DNA of 64,000 bases, from NCBI RefSeq assembly GCF_048270265.1, contig NZ_JBLWTD010000001.1:292863-356862 (forward strand), given 5' to 3'. This DNA comes from Maricaulis sp048270265 (GTDB lineage Bacteria > Pseudomonadota > Alphaproteobacteria > Caulobacterales > Maricaulaceae). Shown here one piece after another: positions 1 through 7,520 of the stretch. The notes under the pieces are model-generated. The model was not told the DNA's origin. It searched no databases and saw nothing but the letters and a program-made list of their open reading frames with translations. Every line of letters begins with the position of its first letter. Position 1 is the first letter of the stretch. The position numbers and the translations under genes are program-made.

Positions 1-2145
1 ATGCTCTACCACCTGGCCGCTGCCCAGGGTGGGGCGATCGAACAGACGCTTGATGACAGCGTCATCCTGATCACCGCGATCTTCAATCCGGATGGCCATA
101 ACCGCCGCGTCAATGCGGTCGAGATGTTCGGCTCAGACGTTGCGGTGACGGATCCGGCGCATGCCCAGCACGCCACATGGGGCGAGGCGCGCACCAATCA
201 CTACTGGTTTGACCTCAATCGCCAATGGCTGCTCCAGACCCAACCGGAATCCCAGGCCTGGCTCACACAATGGCACCGCTGGAAGCCACAGGTCTCGGCC
301 GATTTCCACGAAATGGGTACCGAGGCGACATTCTATTTCCATCCCGGTGAGCCGCGCCGCCTCAATCCGCTCATCCCGGACCAGGCCCGCGACCTGACCC
401 TGAATATTGCCCGGCACCATGTCGGTTTTCTCGATTCGGAAGCGCGGCTCTACACGACTGAAGAGGGCTTCGACAATTTCTATGTCGGCAAGGGCTCGAC
501 CTATCCCCAGGTCAATGGCTCGCTGGGCATATTGTTCGAGATCGGTTCGGCCAAGGGCGGCTTGATCGAGTCCCAACGGGGGCTGGTCAGCCATGCCGAC
601 AATATCCGCACCCATTTCCGCACCGGGCTGACGACGATCTCCGGGGCCCTGGCCCAGCGCAGCGACATTGCGGCCTATCAGCGTCAATTCTTTGCTGACG
701 CCGTCGCCAATGCCGGCCGCGATCGCACTCGCGGCTATGTCTTCTCCGCCGAGGGCGATCCGACGCGGCTCAATCTGTTCGTCGATCTGCTCGAGCGCCA
801 TGATATTCGCGTCAACGCCCTGGCCAGCGATCTGCGCGCGGGTGGCCGCACCTACCGGGCCGGCGAGGCCTACATCGTCTCGATGCGCCAGCCGCAATAC
901 ACCATGATCCGCGCCATCTTCGACCGGGTCACAAGTTTCGAGGAGAACGTCTTCTACGACGTCTCCGGCTGGACACTGCCGCTGGCCTATGACCTCGAGT
1001 ATGCGCCATTGACCGGGAACCTGCCTGCCGGGCCCGAGGTCCACAGCGCCGAGATCAGCTTCAGCGCGCCACCGGTCTCAAGCTATGGTTATGTGCTGCG
1101 GTGGTCCGACTATTACGCCCCGCGCGCCCTCTACCGGGTGCTTGATGCCGGCATCCGTGTCCGTATCGCGACCGAACCGGTTTCAATCATGACGAGCCAG
1201 GGCCTGGTCGAATTCGGGCCGGGTGCGGCGTTTATCCCGCTGGTCGGCCAGGATGTCGATTTGGACGACATCCACGCGCTGGTCTCCAGCATCGCAGTCG
1301 AGAATGGTGTGCCGGTCTATGCGGCCACCTCCGGCTCGACGCCGGGCGATACGCCGGATCTCGGTGACCGCAGCGGTTTCCGCGCCATCGAGCGGCCTGA
1401 AGTCCTGCTGGTGTTTGATGATGGCATTTCATCCTATGACGTCGGTGAGGTCTGGCACCAGCTTGATCACCGCATGCAGATGCCGGTAACCCTGCGCCGC
1501 AAGAGTGAACTGGGCGGGCTGGACTGGTCGCGCTATACGCATCTGATTGTTGTCGGCGGCGGCAATACCGGTTTTGCCGATGGTGATATGGAGCGTATCC
1601 GGGAATGGATCCGCACTGATGGCGGTGTGATGATCGCGACGCGCCAGGCGGCGGAGATGGCACAGGCGGCCTTCTTCCCCTCCGGCGAGGATGCAGACAC
1701 CGGCGAGGCCGAAGCGGAAGACGGGGACGGTCAGCGGCGGCGCGATTATGCGGCGATGCCGATTGATGATGCCGAGCATGTCATTGGCGGTGCCATCTTC
1801 GCCGGCGATCTCGATTTCAGTCACCCGATCGGCTTTGGCTATTCCGACCGTTTCATCGCCCTGCACCGCAATACCGAACTCGTGCTGGATCGGCCGCAGG
1901 ATGATCCCTTTGCGGTCGTGGTGGAGTATGCCGAGGATCCGCTGCTCTCCGGCTATGCCTCGCAGCGGCGCCAGGACGAGATCGCCGGCACGCCGGCGGT
2001 GATTGCCCAGCGTTATGGGCGTGGGAGTGTGGTGTTGTTCGCTGACAATCCCAATTTCCGCGCCACTTTCCGCGGCACCGAGAAGATGTTCCTGAACGCG
2101 ATCTTTTTCGGCGGGCTGATCGACCGGCCACGGGGCGATTACTGA
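1..2145 (+). CDS. M14-family zinc carboxypeptidase-like protein, 5' end outside window
   Basis: Predicted metallopeptidase of the M14 (carboxypeptidase A) clan, seen from the first base of the window to a TGA stop. The visible 714 residues hold NPDG at 29-32 and DLNRQW at 71-76 (both typical of the M14 fold), a probable third zinc ligand His103 in DFHEMG, and the probable catalytic Glu180 in ILFEIG. The HxxE pair that supplies the other two zinc ligands lies before these in the family and is absent, so the ATG at base 1 is most likely internal and the gene begins upstream. Roughly residues 460-610 look like a class I glutamine-amidotransferase-type Rossmann domain (strand ending THLIVVGGGNTG). 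Cell location cannot be judged without the N-terminus. Substrate unknown. Confidence 0.8.
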   Translation: MLYHLAAAQGGAIEQTLDDSVILITAIFNPDGHNRRVNAVEMFGSDVAVTDPAHAQHATWGEARTNHYWFDLNRQWLLQTQPESQAWLTQWHRWKPQVSADFHEMGTEATFYFHPGEPRRLNPLIPDQARDLTLNIARHHVGFLDSEARLYTTEEGFDNFYVGKGSTYPQVNGSLGILFEIGSAKGGLIESQRGLVSHADNIRTHFRTGLTTISGALAQRSDIAAYQRQFFADAVANAGRDRTRGYVFSAEGDPTRLNLFVDLLERHDIRVNALASDLRAGGRTYRAGEAYIVSMRQPQYTMIRAIFDRVTSFEENVFYDVSGWTLPLAYDLEYAPLTGNLPAGPEVHSAEISFSAPPVSSYGYVLRWSDYYAPRALYRVLDAGIRVRIATEPVSIMTSQGLVEFGPGAAFIPLVGQDVDLDDIHALVSSIAVENGVPVYAATSGSTPGDTPDLGDRSGFRAIERPEVLLVFDDGISSYDVGEVWHQLDHRMQMPVTLRRKSELGGLDWSRYTHLIVVGGGNTGFADGDMERIREWIRTDGGVMIATRQAAEMAQAAFFPSGEDADTGEAEAEDGDGQRRRDYAAMPIDDAEHVIGGAIFAGDLDFSHPIGFGYSDRFIALHRNTELVLDRPQDDPFAVVVEYAEDPLLSGYASQRRQDEIAGTPAVIAQRYGRGSVVLFADNPNFRATFRGTEKMFLNAIFFGGLIDRPRGDY

Positions 2146-2170
2146 GGGCCGCCGCGCGGGCTAGAGGATC

Positions 2171-2205
2171 CGGCAGGCGAGCGGCGCACTCCGCTCGCCG
2201 TGCCG
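2171..2205. terminator. Hairpin between convergent genes
   Basis: A perfect 9-bp GC-rich stem (2176-2184 with 2191-2199, 6-nt loop) can be extended by five pairs around one bulged base to 2171-2205. It lies in the 62-bp gap between the M14 peptidase gene (+) and bioD (-). There is no T-run on either side, so it is at best a weak intrinsic terminator. Confidence 0.4.
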
Positions 2206-2207
2206 CA

Positions 2208-2858
2208 TCACTCGCTGTCGAGAATGTCGAGCAGGGCGCCGGCATTGTCCGGGTCAAACACGCGCACATCCGCGCGGGGTGCATGACGGGCAATCGTCAG
2301 TGCCGTCTCGGTGGCGCTGACCGGTCCGGGTGCCTGCTGGTTGATGATCACGGTGCAGCGACCATCGAGCGCCCGGAGAGCCGTGAGCGTGTGCGAGATT
2401 GTGCCGAGATAATTGCCCGCAATCATGACCGGCCGCGCATCGAGTTCGCGGATCAGGTCGAGATTGAGTCCGTCCTCGGCGATTGGTGACATCACGCCGC
2501 CGGCACCTTCGATCAGGGTCGGTCCGGCCGGGTCGAGATGGTCGAGACACCAGTTCACCACCGCCGACAGACGCAGTTCGCGATTTTCCAGACGCGCCGC
2601 CATGTCGGGCGAGATCGCAGCCTTGAAACGCCAGGGTGTCATGGCGTGTACGGCTTGTGCGTCGAGCACTTGTTCATTGGCGCGCAGCAGGCGGATCGTA
2701 TCGGTGGCGGACAGGGCGTCGGGGTCGAAGCCGGAGGCGACCGGTTTGAGAACACGGGTAGTCTTGCCCGCCGCCCGCCGGGCCGTCAGCAGGGCGCACA
2801 GGACATGCGTCTTGCCGATATCGGTGCCAGTGCCGGTGAAGAAGATGGGTCGCCGCAT
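2208..2858 (-). CDS. bioD: Dethiobiotin synthetase
   Basis: ATP-dependent dethiobiotin synthetase, the penultimate step of biotin synthesis: it closes the ureido ring of 7,8-diaminopelargonate using CO2. At 216 aa it has the usual length. The P-loop GTGTDIGKT (residues 9-17) is at the N-terminus, followed by the KPVASG substrate-binding stretch (about 38-43) and the EGAGGVMSP motif (about 116-124). The start ATG shares one base with the bioF TAA stop (TAATG), so the two genes are translationally coupled. Cytoplasmic. Identification is secure. Confidence 0.95.
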   Translation of the reverse strand: MRRPIFFTGTGTDIGKTHVLCALLTARRAAGKTTRVLKPVASGFDPDALSATDTIRLLRANEQVLDAQAVHAMTPWRFKAAISPDMAARLENRELRLSAVVNWCLDHLDPAGPTLIEGAGGVMSPIAEDGLNLDLIRELDARPVMIAGNYLGTISHTLTALRALDGRCTVIINQQAPGPVSATETALTIARHAPRADVRVFDPDNAGALLDILDSE

Positions 2859-4051
2859 TATTCCGCCGCCTCCTGCTGTGGGGCATAGGCGGCAACGAGA
2901 CCCGCCAGCCGGTCAATATCGGCTTCGTCATGGGCGGCCGAGAAGGTGATGCGCAGCCGCGCCGTGCCGCGCGGCACGGTGGGCGGCCGGATCGCGGTGA
3001 CGAGAAAGCCGGCCTGCCGCAGCCGGCTGGAGGCTTCCAGCGCCGCGTTGGCGCTGCCGAGGATCACAGGCACGATGGGCGAGACCGGCGCGGGCAAACC
3101 AGCGGCGGCGCAGAAGCGGCGCGCCAGCAGGGCAGGCCGTTCGCACATCGCCGTGTCCGTTTCGACCAGATCAAGCGCCTTGAGGGCGGCAGCGATACTG
3201 GCGGGTGCCGGGGCGGTGGTGAAGACCAGTGGCCGGGCGCGGGTGCGCAGCAGCTCGCACACGGCGTTCGAGGCACACAGATAACCGCCATAACTGCCAA
3301 GCGATTTCGACAATGTCCCCATTTGCAACGGTGCCAGGGCCGGGGGAGTGAAGGCGTGGGCCGAGCCGCGTCCGCCGGCAATCACTCCGACGCCATGGGC
3401 GTCGTCGACCAGCGTCCAGGCGTCATGGCGGTCAGCGATCGCCAGCAGGCCGGGCAGGGGTGCCAGATCGCCATCCATCGAGAAGACGCCATCCGTCAGG
3501 ATCATGGCGCGGCGCGCATCGGGGCGCATTTTGGCAAGTCTGGCTTCGAGATCGGCCAGGTCATTGTGCCGGAAGGTCTCGACACGGGCGCGTGAAAGCT
3601 GCGCGCCGGCGAACAGACAGGCATGGGCCAGCTCATCGATCAGGATCAGATCGCCTGCGCCCATGAGAGCTGGTGCGATCGCCAGATTGGCCAGATAGCC
3701 CGAGCCAAACACGATGCAGTCCTCAGTGCCTTTGAAGCGGGCCAGACGGGCTTCCAGCTCGAACAGGAGCGGGTGACCGCCGGTCACCAGCCGTGATGCG
3801 CCGGCGCCGGTGCCATGGCGCGCGGTCGCAGCCTGTGCCGCGGCGATCACTTCGGGGTGGCGCGAGAGGCCGAGATAATCATTGGAGCAGAAATTGAGCA
3901 GGGTGCGCCCGTCCTGTTCGACGCGGACGGCGTCGAGCCCGTCGGTCTCGACAATGCGGCGGCGCAGCTGGCGGCGTTCCAGCCCGGCCAGCTTGGAGCT
4001 GGCGAAGGCGTCGAGGCTTGCGGCGGCGGGCATGGATTCGGGCGATGTCAT
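2858..4051 (-). CDS. bioF: 8-amino-7-oxononanoate synthase
   Basis: PLP-dependent enzyme of the alpha-oxoamine synthase family that condenses pimeloyl-ACP (or -CoA) with alanine to give 8-amino-7-oxononanoate. The 397-aa protein shows CSNDYLGLSRHP near residue 54, the VDDAHGVGV PLP-binding segment near 214, and the Schiff-base lysine in GTLSKSLGSYGG near 246. It is first in the leftward bioF-bioD pair. Its start lies 44 bp from the divergent bioA start, so all three genes share one short control region. No bioB or bioC is present in the window. Confidence 0.95.
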   Translation of the reverse strand: MTSPESMPAAASLDAFASSKLAGLERRQLRRRIVETDGLDAVRVEQDGRTLLNFCSNDYLGLSRHPEVIAAAQAATARHGTGAGASRLVTGGHPLLFELEARLARFKGTEDCIVFGSGYLANLAIAPALMGAGDLILIDELAHACLFAGAQLSRARVETFRHNDLADLEARLAKMRPDARRAMILTDGVFSMDGDLAPLPGLLAIADRHDAWTLVDDAHGVGVIAGGRGSAHAFTPPALAPLQMGTLSKSLGSYGGYLCASNAVCELLRTRARPLVFTTAPAPASIAAALKALDLVETDTAMCERPALLARRFCAAAGLPAPVSPIVPVILGSANAALEASSRLRQAGFLVTAIRPPTVPRGTARLRITFSAAHDEADIDRLAGLVAAYAPQQEAAE

Positions 4052-4095
4052 CTCAGCCCTGTCGCACAGAATTCAGGCCTGCTAAAGCCCCGGCC

Positions 4096-5379
4096 ATGAA
4101 AACAGCGATCGCCGATCCGGCCAGCCAGCATCTATGGCGCCCCTATACCCAGATGAAAACCACGCCGGCAGCCCTGCCGGTCGTCTCGGCCGAGGGGGTG
4201 CGGATTCGCCTCGCGGATGGCCGCGAGCTGATTGATGGCATCTCCTCCTGGTGGACGGTGTGCCATGGCTATCGGCATCCCCACATCATAGATGCCGTGA
4301 AGGCTCAGCTCGATCTGGTGCCGCATATCATGCTCGGCGGGCTGACCCATGATCCGGCCGAAAGACTCGCCGCCCGGCTGGCCGCGCTGGCGCCGGGCGA
4401 GCTCAATCATGTCTTCTTCTGCGAATCCGGATCGGTCTCGGTCGAGATCGCGATGAAGATGGCGATCCAGTTCTGGATCAATCAGGGCGTTGCCGGCCGC
4501 ACCAAATTCGTCGCCTTCCGCGGCGGCTATCATGGCGACACCATCGCCACCATGTCGGTCTGTGATCCCGATGAGGGCATGCATTCCCTGTTTGGCGGCT
4601 CGCTGCCGCACCAGATCATCGCCGACCTTCCTGCCGATGCCGATTCGCGTGCCCGATTCGAGGCGCTGCTCGACGCGCATGCCGGCGAAATTGCCGGCGT
4701 CATGACCGAGCCGCTGGTTCAGGGGGCAGGGGGAATGAAATTCCACACGCCGGAAACCCTGCAGGCCATGCGTGAGGCCTGCGATGCGCGCGGCCTGCCG
4801 CTGATCTTCGATGAGATCATGACCGGTTTTGGCCGCCTGGGCACGATGTTCGCGGCCGAGAAAGCCGGCGTGACGCCCGATATCATGACGGTCTCCAAGG
4901 CGCTGACCGGTGGCACCTTGCCTTTGGCTGCGGCCATTGCCTCCAAACAAATCTTCAACGCCTTCTGGAGCGATGAGGCTTCGGCGGCGCTGATGCACGG
5001 GCCGACCTATATGGGCAATCCGGCTGCCTGTGCTGCGGCCAATGCCTCGCTGGACCTGTTCGAACGCGAGCCACGCCTGCAGCAGGTCGGTGTCATTGAA
5101 AGTACCTTTGCGCGTCTCCTGCCGGCGGCGCGTGATATTCCCGGTGTCATTGATGTGCGCTGGCAGGGCGCGATCGGCGTGATCGAGATGGCAGGCCTGC
5201 CGGAACTCGATTCGCTGAAGGCGGATTTTGTTGACGCAGGGATTTGGGTGCGCCCCTTCAACAACATCATCTACCTGATGCCGCCCTTCGTGATCGGCGA
5301 TAGCGATCTGGAAACGCTGATAAACACCTGTCTGGGCGTGACGCGGCGCTGGGCCGAACGGCATTTTGCAGGGCTTTAG
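4096..5379 (+). CDS. bioA: Adenosylmethionine-8-amino-7-oxononanoate aminotransferase
   Basis: Class III PLP aminotransferase that converts 8-amino-7-oxononanoate to 7,8-diaminopelargonate with S-adenosylmethionine as amino donor. The protein is 427 aa from the ATG at 4096. Family marks include WRPYTQMKT near the N-terminus, GISSWWTVCHGY (substrate pocket), FDEIMTGFGRLG (PLP-binding Asp) and the lysine in TVSKALTGG. The frame is open back to an ATG at 4018, but that would run into bioF; homologs begin close to the WRPYTQ block, so 4096 is preferred. The 44-bp bioF/bioA divergent gap has no obvious TTATnnATAA-type BioR operator. Confidence 0.95.
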   Translation: MKTAIADPASQHLWRPYTQMKTTPAALPVVSAEGVRIRLADGRELIDGISSWWTVCHGYRHPHIIDAVKAQLDLVPHIMLGGLTHDPAERLAARLAALAPGELNHVFFCESGSVSVEIAMKMAIQFWINQGVAGRTKFVAFRGGYHGDTIATMSVCDPDEGMHSLFGGSLPHQIIADLPADADSRARFEALLDAHAGEIAGVMTEPLVQGAGGMKFHTPETLQAMREACDARGLPLIFDEIMTGFGRLGTMFAAEKAGVTPDIMTVSKALTGGTLPLAAAIASKQIFNAFWSDEASAALMHGPTYMGNPAACAAANASLDLFEREPRLQQVGVIESTFARLLPAARDIPGVIDVRWQGAIGVIEMAGLPELDSLKADFVDAGIWVRPFNNIIYLMPPFVIGDSDLETLINTCLGVTRRWAERHFAGL

Positions 5380-5480
5380 GCCAGCCGCTGCTTTCGGGCT
5401 GTTGAGGCCTGCCCAAAGTCGCTTGACCGGGGAGCAGTGAAACCTTAGACAAACGCCTCTCGCTGAGGCGGGAACACCAA

Positions 5481-5557
<77 letters not shown>

Positions 5558-5606
5558 TTTTCTTCTCTCGAGGATTTCGAGGGCGAAGATGGTCCTGGAT
5601 ACGAAG

Positions 5607-5633
5607 ACGGCCGCCCCTTGGGGCGGCCGTTTC
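5607..5633 (+). terminator. Intrinsic terminator after tRNA-Asp
   Basis: Perfect inverted repeat: 11 bases at 5607-5617 pair with 5620-5630 around a TT centre (in practice a slightly larger loop), followed by TTTCG. It resembles the GGCCGCCC-type hairpin that ends the lpxB operon in this window. It likely ends the tRNA-Asp transcript. Confidence 0.7.
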
Positions 5634-5674
5634 GCGTAGTGGCGCGGCTGGCGGGTTGATGAGCTCAAGTTCGA

Positions 5675-6132
5675 ATGAGCGGAGATCAAAGAGGAATTGT
5701 TTCGGTGTCGCTGGTTGCGACCGTGTCCCTGGTGGTCCTGACGCAGGCGGCCTCAGCCCAGAACGCCCCGAGGAGGCAGCTTGAGGCCGATATCCAGGCC
5801 GTCACCAACCAGCCGGCTGAGGCAGGGGTCTGGGTCATGGACCCGAACCAGCAGGCCTAGGTCCTCGTGCCGCAAAGCGTTGCGCAAATTAAGGGTGGAA
5901 CCACCTATCCGGCCGATGCCTTGCCCCAAGGCTACCCGACCGGAAGCACCTTCATGGCTCTGATCAATTCCTTTGCCGAGAGCGACGCGGGCGAGAAAAC
6001 GCCCCGCTCGGGTGTGACGTCATTCTGACCTCCGAAGCGTTCTGATCGGTCAGGAAGGTGCGTGCGGCGGCGGTCAATGGCGTGCGTTCTGACATGACGC
6101 CGGTTACGGCGGACGTGTACGCATTCCTTTGA
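5675..6132 (+). pseudogene. Decayed gene for a small secreted protein
   Basis: From ATG 5675 (or GTG 5705, which has AGGA upstream) a 61-codon reading frame encodes a clear signal peptide ending ASA before QNAPRR. It hits an amber TAG at 5858-5860. The same frame stays open for 55 more codons (through KGGTTYPADALPQGYPTGST) to a TGA at 6026-6028. Coding-like sequence then seems to continue in the -1 frame (DVILTSEAF, TGA at 6043-6045, then SVRKVRAAAVNGVRSDMTP) to TGA at 6130-6132. One amber, one shift and one more stop in a row suggest a dying gene rather than recoding. I do not recognise the family. The first 61-aa piece alone could still be made as a short exported peptide. Confidence 0.55.
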
Positions 6133-6169
6133 CCCCTGGTGTTGCCCGGCCCATCGCCGGCCGGCGCGG

Positions 6170-7114
6170 TCAGTCCCAGGCCTCGCGCTCCGCATCGGCG
6201 ATATCGGCGAGCTGGTCGACACCGGCCGCGGCGATGCGCGCCCGGCGAATGCCCTGCTGGGCCCGGTTGTTCAGCGAGGGGTCGAGTTCCATCACCCGAT
6301 AATAATAATTCTCGGCGGCGCTGGTATCGCTCACCAGTTCCGAACATATCCCCAGATTCAAAAGCAGACCGGCGCTGTTGGGCTCCAGCGCCTCGAGCGC
6401 CCCCCATTCCTGGCAGGCATCGTAGACGGCATCGTTCTGGGCCAGGTCCGTGGCGTATTCGAAGGCGGGGCGATTGGCTTCGCTGACGGTGTCTGAATTG
6501 GTGAAGAAGGCGGCGGTGAACTGTTGATTGTGCGGCGCCACATCAAGCAGGACAGCGCTGGCGATGCCCTGGGCGGCCTGGTATTCCAGCTGACCATAGG
6601 TGCGCGATGCCGCCTGGCCGGGACACCAGCTGTCCTGGGCGCGATTGCGGTGATCACGGGAATAGACGATGAGGCCGGTGCGGGCATCGACCAGATCGAT
6701 CTGGGCTGCGAGGTCGACATAATAGCGCGTGCAGGTCACCTCGCGGTTGACGCGGGAGCCGCAGCGATCATCGCCGGAGCGGACGCAAACCGATTGCGTG
6801 GTCTGGTAGTATTCTTCCTGGCGGCGGTCATTGATCATGCGGCCACCGTAAAGACCGTCGGCACGGCGTTGGTCGCGGACCACGCTGAAGAAAGGCTGTC
6901 CGTCCAGCGTGTGGCGGCCCAGCGCGGTTTCGAGCGCATCACGCACGGCGTTGCCGCCGCGGCCGCGCAGGTCTCCGACATAAACGACGCGCAACAGCGA
7001 GGCCTCGGGATAACGGGCCGGTGCAACGACCGAGACCGGGACGGTGGTCGCGCAGGCACCGAGCATGAGTGCCAGACCGAGTGCGCAGGCGCGGAGCATC
7101 GTATTGGGCGGCAT
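6170..7114 (-). CDS. Predicted lipoprotein of unknown function
   Basis: A 314-aa protein with a lipoprotein signal: hydrophobic residues 11-19, then lipobox LGAC with the modified cysteine at 21. The frame is open to 7207, but ATG 7114 has AGGGGA six bases upstream and places the signal correctly, so it is taken as the start. The segment after the cysteine (ASLLRVVYVGDLRGRGG and following) has an alternating strand/helix pattern seen in CsgG-like or TolB-N-like lipoproteins, but this is only a resemblance. Residues about 225-300 look like degenerate TPR helices (ALEALEPNSAGLLLNLGI, then YYYRVMELDPSLNNRAQQ). Several cysteines in the middle (for example CVRSGDDRCG) could form disulphides. No function assigned. 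Confidence 0.7.
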   Translation of the reverse strand: MPPNTMLRACALGLALMLGACATTVPVSVVAPARYPEASLLRVVYVGDLRGRGGNAVRDALETALGRHTLDGQPFFSVVRDQRRADGLYGGRMINDRRQEEYYQTTQSVCVRSGDDRCGSRVNREVTCTRYYVDLAAQIDLVDARTGLIVYSRDHRNRAQDSWCPGQAASRTYGQLEYQAAQGIASAVLLDVAPHNQQFTAAFFTNSDTVSEANRPAFEYATDLAQNDAVYDACQEWGALEALEPNSAGLLLNLGICSELVSDTSAAENYYYRVMELDPSLNNRAQQGIRRARIAAAGVDQLADIADAEREAWD

Positions 7115-7520
7115 GGTCATTCCCCTGAAGTTTTCCAGCATGGCTGTCTTGGCAAAAAGGTTAACGGGTATTGGCGTCAATGCAACGGCTGATGGGACGG
7201 CGGGCATCGCGAGTCCTGTGCGCCTGGCCCCCTGCGCGACAGGCGAGGCGGGGCCATGCCGGTCTTGCGAAATGACTTGCTGCCGCAGCCTATCCGTGGG
7301 AGAGGGCAGGTAACATGCCGTGCGTAGATGATGTGAATCTCATCGACGGCGTGTGTTGGCGAGATTAACTGCGTATCGATCCCAGCCAAACCAGACGTGC
7401 CGCTTGCGGCACACCGACATGGCGGCTGTTCTACGCAAGCTTCCTCGATGCAAACACGGCGTCGTACGCGGCGGGCCCTTGGCCTGCGCGACGGACGCCT
7501 ATTATGAAAGCGTGCCCCCC
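7115..7520. other. Divergent intergenic region, about 400 bp
   Basis: Lies between the lipoprotein gene (-) and the helicase gene (+) and should hold both promoters. On the minus strand there is a TTGACG hexamer (about 7173-7178) without a convincing -10. An open frame upstream of the helicase (7353-7520) lacks coding character and is treated as leader. A GAATC (GANTC, the CcrM methylation target in this group) occurs near 7336. No RNA gene, repeat or further ORF could be supported. Confidence 0.5.

Noticed and set aside
4052..4095. BioR or BirA operator between bioF and bioA
   Set aside because: Neither a TTATnnATAA-type palindrome nor an enterobacterial bio operator is present.
5855..5863. 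Amber codon read as an inserted amino acid
   Set aside because: No sign of a recoding element, and a further frame change plus stop follow; decay explains all three defects.
7353..7520. N-terminal extension of the helicase
   Set aside because: In frame but without a good start, ribosome site or family similarity; homologs begin at TKFTDLGL.
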